From positions 124,001-188,000 of the forward strand of contig JAANYP010001788.1 in NCBI GenBank assembly GCA_020465985.1: a stretch of DNA of 64,000 nt, given 5' to 3'. Positions 1 to 12,064 of the stretch are shown one piece after another. Numbering within the stretch: the stretch's first letter is position 1; each line of letters begins with the position of its first letter. A program made the position numbers and the translations under genes. This DNA comes from Centrapalus pauciflorus (Eukaryota; Streptophyta; Magnoliopsida; Asterales; Asteraceae). The notes below the pieces were generated by a model, which was given only the letters and a program-made list of their open reading frames with translations, was not told the DNA's origin and did not search any database.

Positions 1-985
1 ATATATTATCTATAGTCGACATTGGGTTCGACATTGTCATTTTTAAAATGGTGATTGTATGGAGGAGATTTGAGAGTGAAATATGAATAAATGTACCCTA
101 GTTGTTGGGTATAAAATAATTTGAAAACGTGTGTACCCACGTCATGTATTGAACCTTGAATGTATAGGCGTAGCGACCGATTGGGTCGATTGAGGATAAG
201 AAGCTTGACATGAGAGTCTTGTGTTAGCCATATAGGCTTAATGTCGCTTGGGCTATAATGAAATATGCTTATTGTGTGATTTATGACATTAAGGTCATCT
301 AATATTGTATAAGAAAATTGTGATATTCCTTCCTTCAGGTGTGTTGTGAAGTGTACTCGACTCCGCGAGTGTGATTTGTCTTGTCAGGACCGCGAGGTCC
401 ATTCTCCAATGGGATCTATGAATATAGTTCCTAATGAATTAGTTTGACCATTATGGGTGGTTTAACCGAGGGAAGTTGATCCCTATGTACGTTCTTAGGT
501 CACTCTTCGTTGAGGTGTCATTTCTGCCTCAATATTCGAGATTTAAATCTCGACATTGATTTTCGAAGCGTATAAAGTTTCATAAATGAGAGTGTTTGAA
601 GGACGACCTAGTGTGTCATAAATGTGGAGAGATATGACATATTTGACCTAGATGTCCAAGGTGGTGTTTAGTTGTCGGGAACGTGGTTATGTGGGCCACA
701 TGATTCGCGAATGCCTTTGATGGAAGGCTAATTTTGACGAGGCTGGAGCTACAGCCGAGTATGAATCTTCGTAGTGGAAGCATTGTCTTCCAATTATGAC
801 CTCCGTAACGTTTCCTTGAGACGCTTTTATGTTGTTGTTGCGTCCTATTTGAATCATTTTGACAAATTGTCGTTAAGATGGAATTAATGCATGTTTAATA
901 AGTTGGTTTAATTAGGGAGCCAACCTCAATCTTGTGGTAGTATGACATAATTATGTAATGCTAGACGTGAGGTCTAGTCAAGTGG
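1..985 (+). mobile_element. Decayed Ty3/gypsy-like fragment with fossil gag zinc knuckles
   Basis: There is no open frame, but 614-655 reads C-H-K-C-G-E-x-x-H-x-x-P-R-C. This keeps the CX2CX4HX4C spacing of a retroviral-type Gag zinc knuckle and contains two in-frame TGA codons (635-637, 644-646). A second Cys/His-rich stretch follows in another frame at 664-714 (F-S-C-R-E-R-G-Y-V-G-H-M-I-R-E-C). TGA where Arg or Trp is expected is what deamination of methylated CGA would give. The gypsy assignment rests on these knuckles and general composition only; LTRs are not visible and the left end lies outside the window. Confidence 0.5.
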
Positions 986-1715
986 TGCTGATAGCACCCC
1001 GACTTTATATAAGTAATGAATTTTATTGCTAGTAAGCAATAATTAATGTTGATTAAAAATTGATAATCCGGGTAAATAAGTGGCATTTTAACTACCACCC
1101 GGTTGGTAAGCCAAAACCTAAATGAACTTTAAGATGCAAAAGTTCCTTGTAAAATTTTAGTTGCTATGAGTAGCATTAGGCGGTGTCAAATTTTATGGCA
1201 ACGCCTTGGAAATTATTCCAAATTTACTACCTTAACTTAATTACATTACATTACATTAAATTTTGAATTTAATTTTTTCTTTAATGAGTTAATATTTACC
1301 TAAAATAAATATGTGTCATTATTATCCTTAATGATCATAGTTAAATTCAAATATAAAAATTTGGATTTAAATGTGGAATTAGTAAATAAAGTTAAAATTT
1401 TTTGTTAATTATTTTGCTAACAATATTTAAAATTTAATTGATAAAACTTCAATTGTGAATATGATAAATTTTGATTGTTGATTTTTAGATATTCCATTTT
1501 TATATTTTATCATTTTTAAAATATATACACATTCACATAATTGAAGTTTTTTGTTTCTTACATTGATATTTCATATTTGAAGTTGATAAAAATTAAAAGA
1601 AACATTTTTTTCAAACACATATTATCTGTTTTTCAATATAATAATATATTTTTATTTAATATCAAACAACTAAGTATTCCTTTATCTTTAATTTAACTAG
1701 CTTTCAAATTTTTTT
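986..1715. other. AT-rich intergenic spacer
   Basis: Very AT-rich, no coding potential and no repeat I can delimit. It separates the gypsy remnant from the Helitron upstream of RRP42. Confidence 0.5.
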
Positions 1716-2007
1716 AACTATATATAAATTTTATAATAATTTATTAAAATATAAAAAAACATATATTTTCTAAATGCCACGTGTCACCTCTCCGTTCATC
1801 AAAAAGATAATTACAACTTATAAAAAATAAAAGATAAATACAATTTAATAATTAAAAAAAAGATAAATATACTCTTTTTTTAATATGTAAATAATAAAAA
1901 AAATAAACACAATTATTATTTTGGTATATTTTTATTTTTACTCATATACATTTTATATAAATAAATTTAACTAAAAATATTCACGTAATACGTGGGTTAT
2001 AAACTAG
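1716..2007 (+). mobile_element. Short non-autonomous Helitron (copy 1), 5' end unresolved
   Basis: The 3' end has the Helitron signature: a short palindrome (CACGTA A TACGTG, 1982-1994) followed ten bases later by CTAG (2004-2007) and a host T. The same ending occurs at 24543-24546 and 25536-25539. Near its 5' side it shares a CACGTGTCACC block (1778-1788) with copy 2. No clear TC start was found, so the left border is approximate. There is no coding capacity. It lies roughly 80 bp upstream of the probable RRP42 transcript start. Confidence 0.55.
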
Positions 2008-2089
2008 TTAAAGTATAAGACACTTAGATTTATTATTATATATGTTTATTAATTATTCAAGTTTACGTGTCGGGTTGGGTCGACCCGGT

Positions 2090-2387
2090 TCCCACTTTTT
2101 TTCTCCCCCTTTTCTCGGACACCATCCACGAACACACACACATTTAGTCAAACTCCCTCTCTCTCTTCTCTCTCTCTACTCTCTACTCTGTACTCTCTGT
2201 CTCCCCTTGTCCTCCGGCCGGCGACCACCGCCGCTCACCGGCGCAACAACCACAGCCCCGTCGTCTCCTCCATCTCCCTCTCTCACTCCGCCTCCCTCGT
2301 TCTCGCACACAAAGACAGCGGACAGCAACCCTATCGCCGCCGCCGCCGCTGTCACATCTCCATCACCGCCACCGCTCGGCCTCACAG
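2090..2387 (+). other. RRP42: Probable RRP42 5' UTR exon and core promoter
   Basis: A CT-rich tract (2150-2210) and a GC-richer leader stand out from AT-rich flanks and end at a good donor (CAG|GTAACA, 2388). The RRP42 start codon lies after an acceptor at about 3830, so I infer a non-coding first exon and a leader intron of about 1.4 kb. A TATA-like run lies at 2033-2042. An open frame across 2042-2458 crosses the donor and has low-complexity Ser/Pro sequence; I regard it as spurious. The transcription start is not determined. Confidence 0.5.
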
Positions 2388-3319
2388 GTAACACTCACTC
2401 ACTCGATCTCGCTGCTCTCGGATCTCACACACTCATATCCCTCAACGGCCGCCGCTGACCAGGACCATTGCGGTCGTCCCTGGTGCGGCGCCGCCGGTCA
2501 CGAACCACCACTATCACCAATTCTCAAACCCACTTTCGATTGGTTTTTCTTTTCTCTTCTTTACATTTTAATCATATTTCGATTCCTTTGATTTGTTTCA
2601 CATATTTCATATATACAGCATCATATTTCATAAATTAATAAGAATGTTATAGTTAAGCAGAGTTCGTTACCTTGATTAGATCGGGAACTTGATGAACGGT
2701 CTCGTTTATTTCCGATCTCCTCAGCAAACTTGAACGGCCGACTTAGGGTTTATTTGTGTTTCCTTTCTTTCTGACTTTGTAATTTAATTAGGGTTTAGGG
2801 TTTCAGATTAATGATTTAAATGCATATTTAATCCTAATCTTTCTGGGTTGGGCTTCCTGTAGTTAGTTATAATTAAGACCTTCTTATTTTTGTTAGTTTA
2901 TCAGAGTTATAAAGTTTGTCACTTTAGTCCCTTTAATTTTATTTAATTAAACAGCCTGATGTATATTAATGATTAATAAACGTTATTAAGTTAATATTAT
3001 TATTTGTATTTTTATTTATTAAAATGTTATATAAAATTCGGGTCATTGTATGTTGGGTTTTTTCATAATAAACCTTTTTAGTTATTACTTTTATTATTAT
3101 AATCAAGGTGACAGGGTGTTCCCATCAGAATTGTCAGACTTTCCAAAGATCTTGGAAAACCGAACTAGCATCATAGGATCGTAAAAACAGAGCCTTGTAA
3201 AATATATCTTAGATAGCCACTGAAGGTTGACATTTTCTACACACTACAAATTTCACATTCATTCACATTTCCTAACTCCTTAAAAATGACGTGAACGTAC
3301 AACATTTGTGTGATGCATG

Positions 3320-3458
3320 ACTTGGAATGTGTGAATGTTCATGAAATTTATATATCATCTTTGTAATGTTAATTAAAACATGTTTATGAAAACAAATTTC
3401 AAAAAAAAGTATTTTTCCGAGTGATACCTTCTGGTGTGTTGCATAATAGGTGGTAGTC
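3320..3458 (+). repeat. Dispersed repeat in RRP42 intron 1 (copy at 12992)
   Basis: About 139 bp that recur in the same orientation at 12992-13130. Shared blocks include AATGTGTGAATGTT, AAACATGTTTATGAAAA and GTGATACCTTCTGGTG. Terminal structure is not clear, so the family is unassigned. Confidence 0.7.
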
Positions 3459-3832
3459 ACTTGAATTACCAGTAGGATTGACTTTTGATGAAAATCTGGT
3501 TCCTTTTGAGACTTTTGACTGTGAAGTTACTTACCAAATGCAAGTTTGAATTGTTTCGTTACAAAATTTAACACCTTAATTTTTTTCTTCATGTTTCTAG
3601 CATATGGTAACATTTAATCCAATCAGCAATTGTTTTTCCATTACTAGGAAATTTACTAAACAACTCGTTATGGTTCTTCGAGTGAAACTGTCGCTTTACC
3701 TGTACAATACGATGGCGTTTGTACAGGAATAGGGGGACATGTGTGTAGATTTCTCCCCTGCTTTACTTACTTGTACATTGCATGGTCTTGTATGCATCTC
3801 TACTTCACTCATTACTCTTATTAGGTACAGGA

Positions 3833-6453
3833 ATGGTGGGACTATCTATAGGAGAAAAGCATTTTATACAGGGTGGAATTGCTCAAGACCTTCGTACTGA
3901 TGGCCGTAAAAGATTAACTTATCGGCCCATATTTGTGGAAACTGGAGTCATTGCTCAAGTAAGTTTTTTCTCTTGTTTTTTGTTTATCGATAATGTTTGT
4001 AACTATTTAGTCGAGCAATTTATTTGTATGAGTTAGCAAGCATTAAGAAAGGGACTTGGTTGTAGGGGCGTAGCTATGTGGGAAGTATGAGAACTCCTAC
4101 CCTGTTTCTGTTCCCATTCTACACCCCCTCCCAAACCCAAAATTTCAATTCTTTTGATTAATTTCAACAAGCATGAAACACTTGATGATTCATCTATATA
4201 ATTTTTTAATCAATTAACAACGAGAATCACAAGCTTTTAGACTCAAGGTGTACCTTCAATGGAGTTTGTCTGAATGAAGAAGATGATGGTTGAAGGGTAC
4301 CCACAGCAGTAGCAATTCCCTACTCTTGATTCTTCTTTCCTTCTTTCTGCGTTTCGAGTTACCTATTTATTTTTCTCAATCTCTCACACTCCAAATATTG
4401 TTGTCCCACCCAATACATACAATAATCCAAATTGTAATACAATACACGTAGCACATAGAAATTAAAGTGGCAGCCAACTTATTGGCTAAGTTAGTTATCA
4501 GATGACATAGGAACAACACACATGACGTCATGACCACGGTTGTAATTTGTTATATACGAGTTAAAAGTTGCTACATTGAAAATAATTGATGGGTTATTGA
4601 GTCATGATTTTTTTTCATATTGTTGATTTATTTGGGTATTTTTCTTTGCAGATAACCTACTAAACTCTTTTTATAGTTTTTGTCTATTTGAGTTAATTTG
4701 TTTCGAACTTTTTGTTAAAAGTTTGTTGCTTAATCAAGTCAATAAAGTTTAGATCCAATTTTAGATGATTAATGTAACTATGTAAGAGAGTGATGTGTGC
4801 AGTTGAACTTTTTTGAGTGAACAAAAAATTTGTTTTGTGTGGACATAAGTGGCTCTTATATTATCTTGCGAGTTTGTGATACTTTTTTGTTTCTGTTAAA
4901 ATAATTGGCTTGGCTCCTCCGGAAGAAAAATCCTGGCTATATGTCAGTGCTCGGTTGTATGCTTACTAAGTTTATTGGTAGGCAAATGGTTCAGCAAGAG
5001 TGAAGATGGGTACAACCGAAGTCATAGCTAGTGTGAAGGTAGTTTTTGGTTTCTAATCTATTATTCTTCATTTCTTCTACTGAAGTTTGTTTCTGATTAT
5101 GCTCTTTATTGTTGACGATAACCATATAATACCTGATTACAGGCTGAGCTAGGAAGACCAAGTTCTTCAGCACCTGACAAGGGAAAAGTTTCCATCTATA
5201 TTGATTGCAGTCCCACAGCAGCACCACAATTTGAGGTTTGAAATTTTGAGTACATCATGATGTTTAATTATTTGTTGTCACAATACTGGAAATAGTATGG
5301 ATAATTTGTCACATAATTAGTGGAAATAGTTAAATACTTCTGGTCCTCTGTGTGTCTCTGAATTCATAGCTTACCCTTACACAATCCCAGTTTGTTTTGT
5401 TTATAGGGGAGGGGTGGTGAGGAGCTGTCGATGGAACTCTCTGCAGCCCTGCGACAATGTCTTTTGGGAGGTAAAAGTGGAGCAGGTACGGAGTTAAATT
5501 AAAATCTTCCACTCATTAGTTTTCAAGCCACATCATTTATGAAGAATGTCGACATATCCCAGGAGCTGGAATCAATCTTTCATCTCTATCAATTGTGGAT
5601 GGGAAGGTCTGTTGGGATTTGTATATTGATGGTCTTGTGATTAGCATGGATGGAAATATACTCGACGCCTTAGGTGCTGCCATCAAGGTATTTTATGAAA
5701 AAATAGATCTTTGTTTGGAAGAGAGTGCGCTAGCTTTTACTTGAAAATAAGTAACTTACAAAACGAGCCTGAACTTTTAGAAAAACAAATTTACTTTATT
5801 ACGCTCTCAATCTCTACAAATAATGTGTTTGCTTTTATGCTACATACAGCTAGTTTACCAAACACTTTTATAAAGCTAAAAGCTCCGGCTCATAATAGTT
5901 ACAATTAGTTTTGTCTTACATACTCATATTCAACTTTTATATCTTGCCTAGTTTTATGTATACCAAACACCTTACTATATAGTAATTGGTATTGCTTCCA
6001 ATAGGCTGCTTTAAGCAATACAGGTATCCCGAAAGTGAATGTTGCCTCAGCCACCCCTTCTGATGAACAGCCAGAGGTTGACATAAGTGATGAAGAGTTT
6101 CTACAATTCGACACCACTGCAGTCCCTGTCATAGTTACGTTAACGAAGGTAATGCGGATTCATGTTGCAAAGCTCTTTAACATATATTAATTACTCATTT
6201 TTGAATGCAGATCGGAAGACATTATATTGTAGATGCAACTTCAGAGGAGGAATCACAAATGAGTTCAGCTGTCTCTGTTTCCATTAACCGACAAGGTTTG
6301 ATCTGTGGGCTGACCAAAAGAGGAGGAGCAGGTTTGGATCCGAGTGTCATACTAGACATGATATCAGTGGCTAGACATGTAAGCGAGCAGCTAATGAACA
6401 AACTCGATTCTGAGATAGCTGCAGCCGAGGCCATGGAAGAGGAGTCGTTATGA
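3833..6453 (+). CDS. RRP42: Exosome complex component RRP42 (RNase PH-like core subunit)
   Basis: Seven coding exons with GT-AG borders: 3833-3958, 4982-5038, 5143-5235, 5407-5485, 5563-5687, 6005-6148 and 6211-6453. They sum to 867 nt (288 aa), the usual RRP42/EXOSC7 length. The product starts MVGLSIGEKHFIQGG and carries the family blocks DLRTDGRKR (about 20-28), RVKMGTTEV (47-55), YIDCSPTAAPQFE (80-92), GRGGEEL (94-100) and KIGRHYIVDATSEEE at the last junction. RRP42 is one of six RNase PH-type subunits of the nine-subunit ring that channels RNA for 3'-5' decay and processing in nucleus and cytoplasm; in the family it is structural rather than catalytic. The start is the first ATG after the intron-1 acceptor and matches family N-termini. 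Resemblance to Arabidopsis At3g07750 is from memory. Confidence 0.93.
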
Positions 6454-6898
6454 CATTGTTAGCAAGCAATTAGTGTACGTAAACAGTTTATGGTGTATCG
6501 TATCGTGTTCATTTGTCTTTAGGCATACTTTTAGATAGTTTGGTGATAAAATTTTAAAATTGATATTTTTATGTACCATTATATACACGACTAATGAGGA
6601 GACCGATTATTATTGGAAGAATTTTAAGTCCTTGCTAAATAATTTACCTGTTCATTAAAGCAAATTCAGACAATAAAAGAACTGTGTTTCTAATTAGAAA
6701 ACGCATAACCAAATTGGAAGTCATAACTTGCAGAAGGTTATCTTGGATAGATTTTATGATCACAAGTTATACATTTTGATCCATTTCTTCACCGTTGCAC
6801 TATGTTTGGCACAAAGAATTAATGATTGAGAAATAGAAATGAGAGAAATTCCCATGTTAACAAACATGAGAAGTCCTCTCATTTTCATTTTCCTAGCC

Positions 6899-8515
6899 TT
6901 AATTCTCTGTACCAAACGCACCCTTGGTGTTTGATTCATCGATGATGCATTTAAGTTTCTCATAACGCCCAGGTGCAAGATGCCCATCATCTACCTCTTT
7001 CGACAAATTCAAAACTAATCTGTCTCTCCAAACTTGCGAAAACGCTTTACACATCTCACGCAACATAACCGAATCCGGACCAAGAGGCCTCTCTAACATT
7101 TCTTTGAAAACCCTAAACGCACCATCATAATCGTCATTCTGCAAGAAAGAGGACATCAACATCTTCACTGTATGTTCGTTGGGACGACAACCGCTCTTTA
7201 CCATACTTTTATACAGCTGAAAGGCACGCTCAGGGTTCTTTCGAGCACACTGCCCTCTAATAAGAGCGGCAAAAGTTGAAGAATTCGGTACTAACTTCTT
7301 TTTATCAAGTTCTTTAACCAAATAAGCAGCTTTCCTGGTCTTCCCTTCATTACACAGTCCAAACAACAATGCATTATAAGTCAATATATCAGCTTTAACC
7401 CCATTCCTCAACATTTCCTCAAAAATCTCATTACCCTTCTCTGTTTTCCCCAAATGGCAGTACCCATCGATCAACGTGTTATAAGTTACTGTATTTGGAG
7501 CCACATTCATCCTTCTCATTTCGTTAAACTCCTTGTACGCTTCACGCAGTTTCCCTTCCTTGCAAAATCCATGAATCAGCGTATTATAAGTGATGACATC
7601 CGGGCTGATTCCATTCTTCTCCATCATCGCTTTTAAGTTAATTCCAGTACTCAGAAGGCCCTGGTTAACGTATCCTGCAATCAAAGTATTGTAAGACGAA
7701 ACAGAAGGTTTCAACCCCATATCTTCAATTTCATCAAACACTTGAGCAGCCTTTTCTAGTTTCCCCAATTGGCAGAAAGCATTGATTACCATATTGGTAG
7801 TGAACACATTGACCACGATCTTGGAACGCCTCATTTCCTTGTAAAACGACAAAGCAATATCCACCCGGTTCAAACTAAGCAACGAACTCATATACAAATT
7901 ACACGATTCGGTTGTGGGAAGAAATCCGTAGTCCTTCATTCTATTAAATGTATCTGTTGCATTCCTAAACTGTTTCATCTGTGCATACATTTTAAAAAGT
8001 GCATCGAAAACACGAGGCGTGGAGTTACACATTCTATAAGAGTGAAGAATAGCATCAAAGAGCTTGGAATGCAACTCTATATCACAGGAACCAAGAATCT
8101 TCTTCAAAACAGATTCAGCAGACACGAATTTGCGACTCTTGGTAAGGATATGGAGGATGATGGAATTTGTTTCGAGGGTGATAAAATGAGGGTTATGAAA
8201 TTCAACCCATTTGAAGAATTTGAGAGAAATGGAATAATCGTTTTGAAGCGTCAACAGAATGTGCTTCATTCTAAATGAATTAAGGTGGATGAATACTTTA
8301 TCTAGCTTAGCCCAATCAGAATGAAGAAGATGACTGTGAGCTACGTAAATGTAATCAAGATCTTGACCTCTAGGTTGTTGGATTGTTCTGTGGGGAATTG
8401 GAATAGGGCTCCATTTATTCCTTCTAAGAACAGAGGAATTAGGGTTTGTCGTGGCCGAGTCAAGCAGAGTTGAAATTCGACGAAATTGCATAAAGTTCAT
8501 GATTGTGGAGAACAA
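6899..8515 (-). CDS. P-class pentatricopeptide repeat protein (At4g26680-like)
   Basis: Intronless, 538 aa. Nine 35-residue PPR motifs run back to back from about residue 166 to 480, with typical YNTLI-G-C--GK---A cores at 275, 310, 345 and 380. The absence of E or DYW tails makes it P-class; such proteins bind organellar RNA for stabilisation, splicing or translation. The N-terminus (about 35 residues, Arg/Ser-rich, few acidic residues) looks like a mitochondrial targeting peptide. The block PIPHRT..QPRGQDLD (39-54) and overall order match my memory of Arabidopsis At4g26680, also predicted mitochondrial. Its RNA target is unknown. It is convergent with RRP42, with 445 bp between stop codons. 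Confidence 0.92.
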   Translation of the reverse strand: MFSTIMNFMQFRRISTLLDSATTNPNSSVLRRNKWSPIPIPHRTIQQPRGQDLDYIYVAHSHLLHSDWAKLDKVFIHLNSFRMKHILLTLQNDYSISLKFFKWVEFHNPHFITLETNSIILHILTKSRKFVSAESVLKKILGSCDIELHSKLFDAILHSYRMCNSTPRVFDALFKMYAQMKQFRNATDTFNRMKDYGFLPTTESCNLYMSSLLSLNRVDIALSFYKEMRRSKIVVNVFTTNMVINAFCQLGKLEKAAQVFDEIEDMGLKPSVSSYNTLIAGYVNQGLLSTGINLKAMMEKNGISPDVITYNTLIHGFCKEGKLREAYKEFNEMRRMNVAPNTVTYNTLIDGYCHLGKTEKGNEIFEEMLRNGVKADILTYNALLFGLCNEGKTRKAAYLVKELDKKKLVPNSSTFAALIRGQCARKNPERAFQLYKSMVKSGCRPNEHTVKMLMSSFLQNDDYDGAFRVFKEMLERPLGPDSVMLREMCKAFSQVWRDRLVLNLSKEVDDGHLAPGRYEKLKCIIDESNTKGAFGTEN

Positions 8516-9165
8516 TTAACAAACTTTGGGTGCATTTGAAATGAAAGAAAGAATTGTAATCACAAACCCTAGAGGCGGCGGCAGTTTATCGACAAAGAAC
8601 ATGACATGTACAGCAACCTCTTGTCTCTGTAGAGTTGATATGAACAGAATCTTACGTAAAACATTGAATTCATTACAGACACAAGGGAATGATTAAACCT
8701 GTATCAATAACCCTAAACAGAGATAACAACAGATTAGATCATCAGAGGTTAAGAAATTCAAACTTACGAGTCGATTAGTGCATAGATGAATCAGAAATGG
8801 TATGCAGATGAGGATTCATGGTTGTGAAGCAAAGGGAGGATGACTGTGGTCAGCGTCGCCGTTTATGAAGAGGACGATGGTCATACGGTGGTGGAGTTCT
8901 AAGCAACGGTGGCTCGGTTCGGTTTGACCCGTATTTCAGTATCGGGTATCTGTCTTGATGGTTAACCAAACCGAAATGATTAACCATCGAGAATTGTTGT
9001 GAACCTAGAACTAAACTAAAATATTCGGTTAGGTTTTCGGTTCTATTAATAGGTTAACCAATCAAATGCTTTTAGTTTAAAATTTTCAACAATTAATATT
9101 TAAAGACTTCTAGAGTTTACGATACCAAAGCAATGAATTAAATCTTTATTTTTATATATAATAAT
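8516..9165. other. PPR gene 5' region and upstream spacer
   Basis: Holds the PPR 5' UTR and promoter side. From about 8920 to 9060 the motif GGTT(C)GGTTT and its complement recur (GGTTAACC at 8960 and 9051), which is typical of short plant repeats, but ends could not be fixed. No coding potential. Confidence 0.4.
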
Positions 9166-9480
9166 AATGGACAAATGATCAAAAATAGAAACAAGTTTTG
9201 ATATTTTTATTATTAATAGTAACATTATTTATTTTTTATCATTTACAGTAGCAACTTTTTATTTTTCTATCAATAATAGTAATGGGTGATCTGCAAACTT
9301 GTTTAGCAGGTCACCAACAACTTTTCAGTTATCAAAAATAGTAACAACTTTCATATTTTTATCAATATCAGTAACATATCAAATTAAACCAAACTTTTTT
9401 ATTTTTTAAGTTTTTCTAAGATTTCATAAACACCAAAATAAACTCAATTTATGTTTCAATTTACTTAATTTCATTACTAC
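9166..9480 (+). mobile_element. AT-rich MITE-like element X, copy 1
   Basis: Matches the reverse complement of 13620-14630 over at least 300 bp, starting with GGACAAATGATCAAAAATAG (9169). It contains a hairpin with arms GGTGATCTGC (9285-9294) and GCAGGTCACC (9306-9315), also present in copy 2. The inner end is uncertain and related AT-rich sequence may continue to about 9770. No coding capacity. Confidence 0.65.
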
Positions 9481-11734
9481 TATCTTTAGTGACTATTTTT
9501 TTTTTAATTTCATTAAATTTATTTATTTACAAATTTTATTTTTTCATAACCTTATAAAATTTTAATATGTATTCTGAATATTTATTTACGATTAGACAGT
9601 ATTTGATTAATTCACAATTATATATAATATGAACGAAAAAAATTACTACGAATCATTTCAATTTTACTTTTTCCAAACGAAAAAACTATGAATTATTCTA
9701 TTTTTAGTTTTTTTTCAACAAAATAATATGAACTATTTTGGTTTTTTAGTTTTTTTTTATCTAAATGAGTTGTAGTTTTTTAATTGAGAAGTGTTTTGTG
9801 TGTTTGTAAGAGCAAACAGAAGGAAAAAAAAAGCTGTAACGGATCGAATTGAGCTGTGAAATTCATCTTCATCTTGGCTTGTGGCGTTCTTTAACGTGGG
9901 AAGTTAAAAAAAACCTCTAATTGAAATGAGTTGATTGTGTTATAAGCTGCTAAATTATGAAAATTGGTTTAACAAGTGTTTGCAAGATGTATCGCTTTTA
10001 TGGGTTGTAATATTTTTCATTCGGCAAAACTATAAACTGGAATAATTCATAGTTTTTTCGTTGTTAAAAACACAAAAATAAATGAGTTGTAATTATTTTG
10101 TACGAAAAATAAAAATGATTTATAGTTTTTTGTAAAAAAAATCTAGATATGTGATAGTTTTGGTGTAAGCGACACAATTTAAACGTGTGAGAAGGAATCT
10201 AACTTACAATTTATTAGAGTAAAATAAAGAGTGGACAAAAGAAAGATGGTAGTGCTTCGGATTGATCTGAGCAAGTATCAAACCGAAGCAAACATGGGTT
10301 GTATATGATGAAGAAGTTATCTTTGTAAAACCGTTTGAGCTCTACATTAGTTACTTGAACTCGTAAACAAATGCCAAATTTAATATTGTGATCGAGTGAC
10401 TTGTAACGGTTTGTTATTCAACGCATCAAATGGTTGTACTTAGAGATTAATCAAGTTTTGTATACATGAATCAATGCAATATTCTTGGTTGAGAGGAGGA
10501 AAATATCTAGTTATTCTTGCATATATATGTTATAATGGAAGTTGATATGTAATGGGGTATCTTGGAAAAAAGGAGAAAAAAAAGCCATTTAAAAAGATTT
10601 GAGGAAAGTGAAAAAAGGAAAATGGAATGTGAATTTGAATAAAGCAAGCAGAGTTTAGTAGTTTAGAACTTAAACCTATGATTTTTGGAACCTCAAAACA
10701 GAATAGCTAGTTCAGGTGGAAATGGTAAAATATTGATTGAGATTTTGAAGGAAAAAATTAATATTTCATTTCATGACATGTTTAGTTGTCAAATTTCAAT
10801 GAATGATTGATTTACTTTAAAAACATGGATGTGTTTAATGATAATTAAGGAAAACAATATCGAAAAAACTCATGTACAATATCCCATTTGTAGGCATTGA
10901 ATTGAAGAGTTGTATGGAATTCACTCCTAATACGTGATGATCTAGTATATCCCACTGGAGATCGGAATAATGGAGAGTATGTACGTTTATGGAACACCAT
11001 AAAAAATACAGTAACTCGAGTAAATATTGTTCTTTTAACACCGGTTCTTATCTCCTTATTTATGAACATCTCTATTCAAGTTCAATAAGTGCATCCCAGA
11101 TATCACACAGATCGAGCATTTAGTACACAACACATTGCAAAACGAATTCAAGGAAACAAAAGATATAGATAGGGCCATACAAGGTGAATTTGACAAACTA
11201 TTAGTTTGTTTATATGTTGGTATGAAAAATAACATAAATTATAGAATTGGAACCAACAAAACATTTCAAGAAAGAATATTGAATAAATTGGTTACCATTA
11301 CTTAAGTCTAAGTCGGTGTTGATATTATACAAAATGCCCTCGTATTCGATTTTGCTTTTAGAGTGAAGGGTATGGGAACCTTTCTCAAACCCACCTTTCT
11401 GTACACCTCAGCGCCACATCAGTTTTTTTCTCTCCACATTTTCCCACCTTTCTAACTTGGAAATACTCATCTTTCTATACCTTTCCATCTTTCTTAATTT
11501 TTTTATAAAATAAATACATTTTAATAACAAAACAATTAAAACTAAAAATATTTAATTTCATAAATATTTAAAAACTATTACATAACTAAATTACGAAATA
11601 AAAAACTAAAATCTGAAAAATTACGAAACTAAAAACTAAAAAAATTACGAAGAGATATGTTGTAGTTGTCAAAATAGTGTGTAAATACTTGTAATGAATT
11701 TATTAGTTATAGAGGATAAATAAATATATATATA
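9481..11734. other. AT-rich intergenic DNA
   Basis: No convincing gene. Short motifs of the AAACTATGAATTATTC and AAATGAGTTGTA kind recur at 9660-9780 and 10030-10130, suggesting decayed copies related to element X. A pyrimidine-rich stretch at 11380-11500 has no coding signal. Small open frames at 10835-11069 are random. Confidence 0.4.
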
Positions 11735-11985
11735 TAGAGGGAGGTTCAATGGAAAACCAACATGCCTCGGAAAACTTTGGAAAACCACCATGCACCACCA
11801 CAAATGCATCACAATTCCCGCGTGATGCATCAAATTCCCCGTTTGATGCACCAAATTCTCGCGCGATGCACCAAATTCCCGTGTGATGCATCGACTTTCT
11901 GCGTGATGCATCAGCTGATCCAATGGCTGTAAAGTGGTTACCGGGTTTTCCGATGCATATAGGTTTTTCATTGAACCCACCCCTA
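11735..11985 (+). mobile_element. TIR MITE 'A', copy 1, with GATGCATC internal repeats
   Basis: The ends are inverted repeats: TAGAGGGAGGTTCAATGG at the left pairs with the complement of CATTGAACCCACCCCTA at the right, and similarity continues inward through AAAACC and ATGCMTCGG (about 35 bp in all). It sits inside a TA microsatellite, so a TA target is possible but cannot be proved. The interior has about five ~20-bp units of the form CGCGTGATGCATCAAATTCC (11818-11920). A second copy is at 13158-13366. Confidence 0.7.
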
Positions 11986-11996
11986 TATATATATAT

Positions 11997-12050
<54 letters not shown>

Positions 12051-12064
12051 TGTGTGTGTGTGTG
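11983..12064. repeat. Compound (TA)n-(TG)n microsatellite
   Basis: An almost pure TA run interrupted by CATACA, passing into (GT)8 at about 12047-12062. It borders MITE A copy 1. Confidence 0.9.

Noticed and set aside
2042..2458. 138-aa open frame upstream of RRP42
   Set aside because: Low-complexity Ser/Pro/Thr translation of a CT-rich leader that crosses a likely splice donor; no family resemblance.
4060..4150. GGGCGTAGCTATG-type stretch in RRP42 intron 2, possibly a short transposon
   Set aside because: No second end or duplication could be found, so it is not called.
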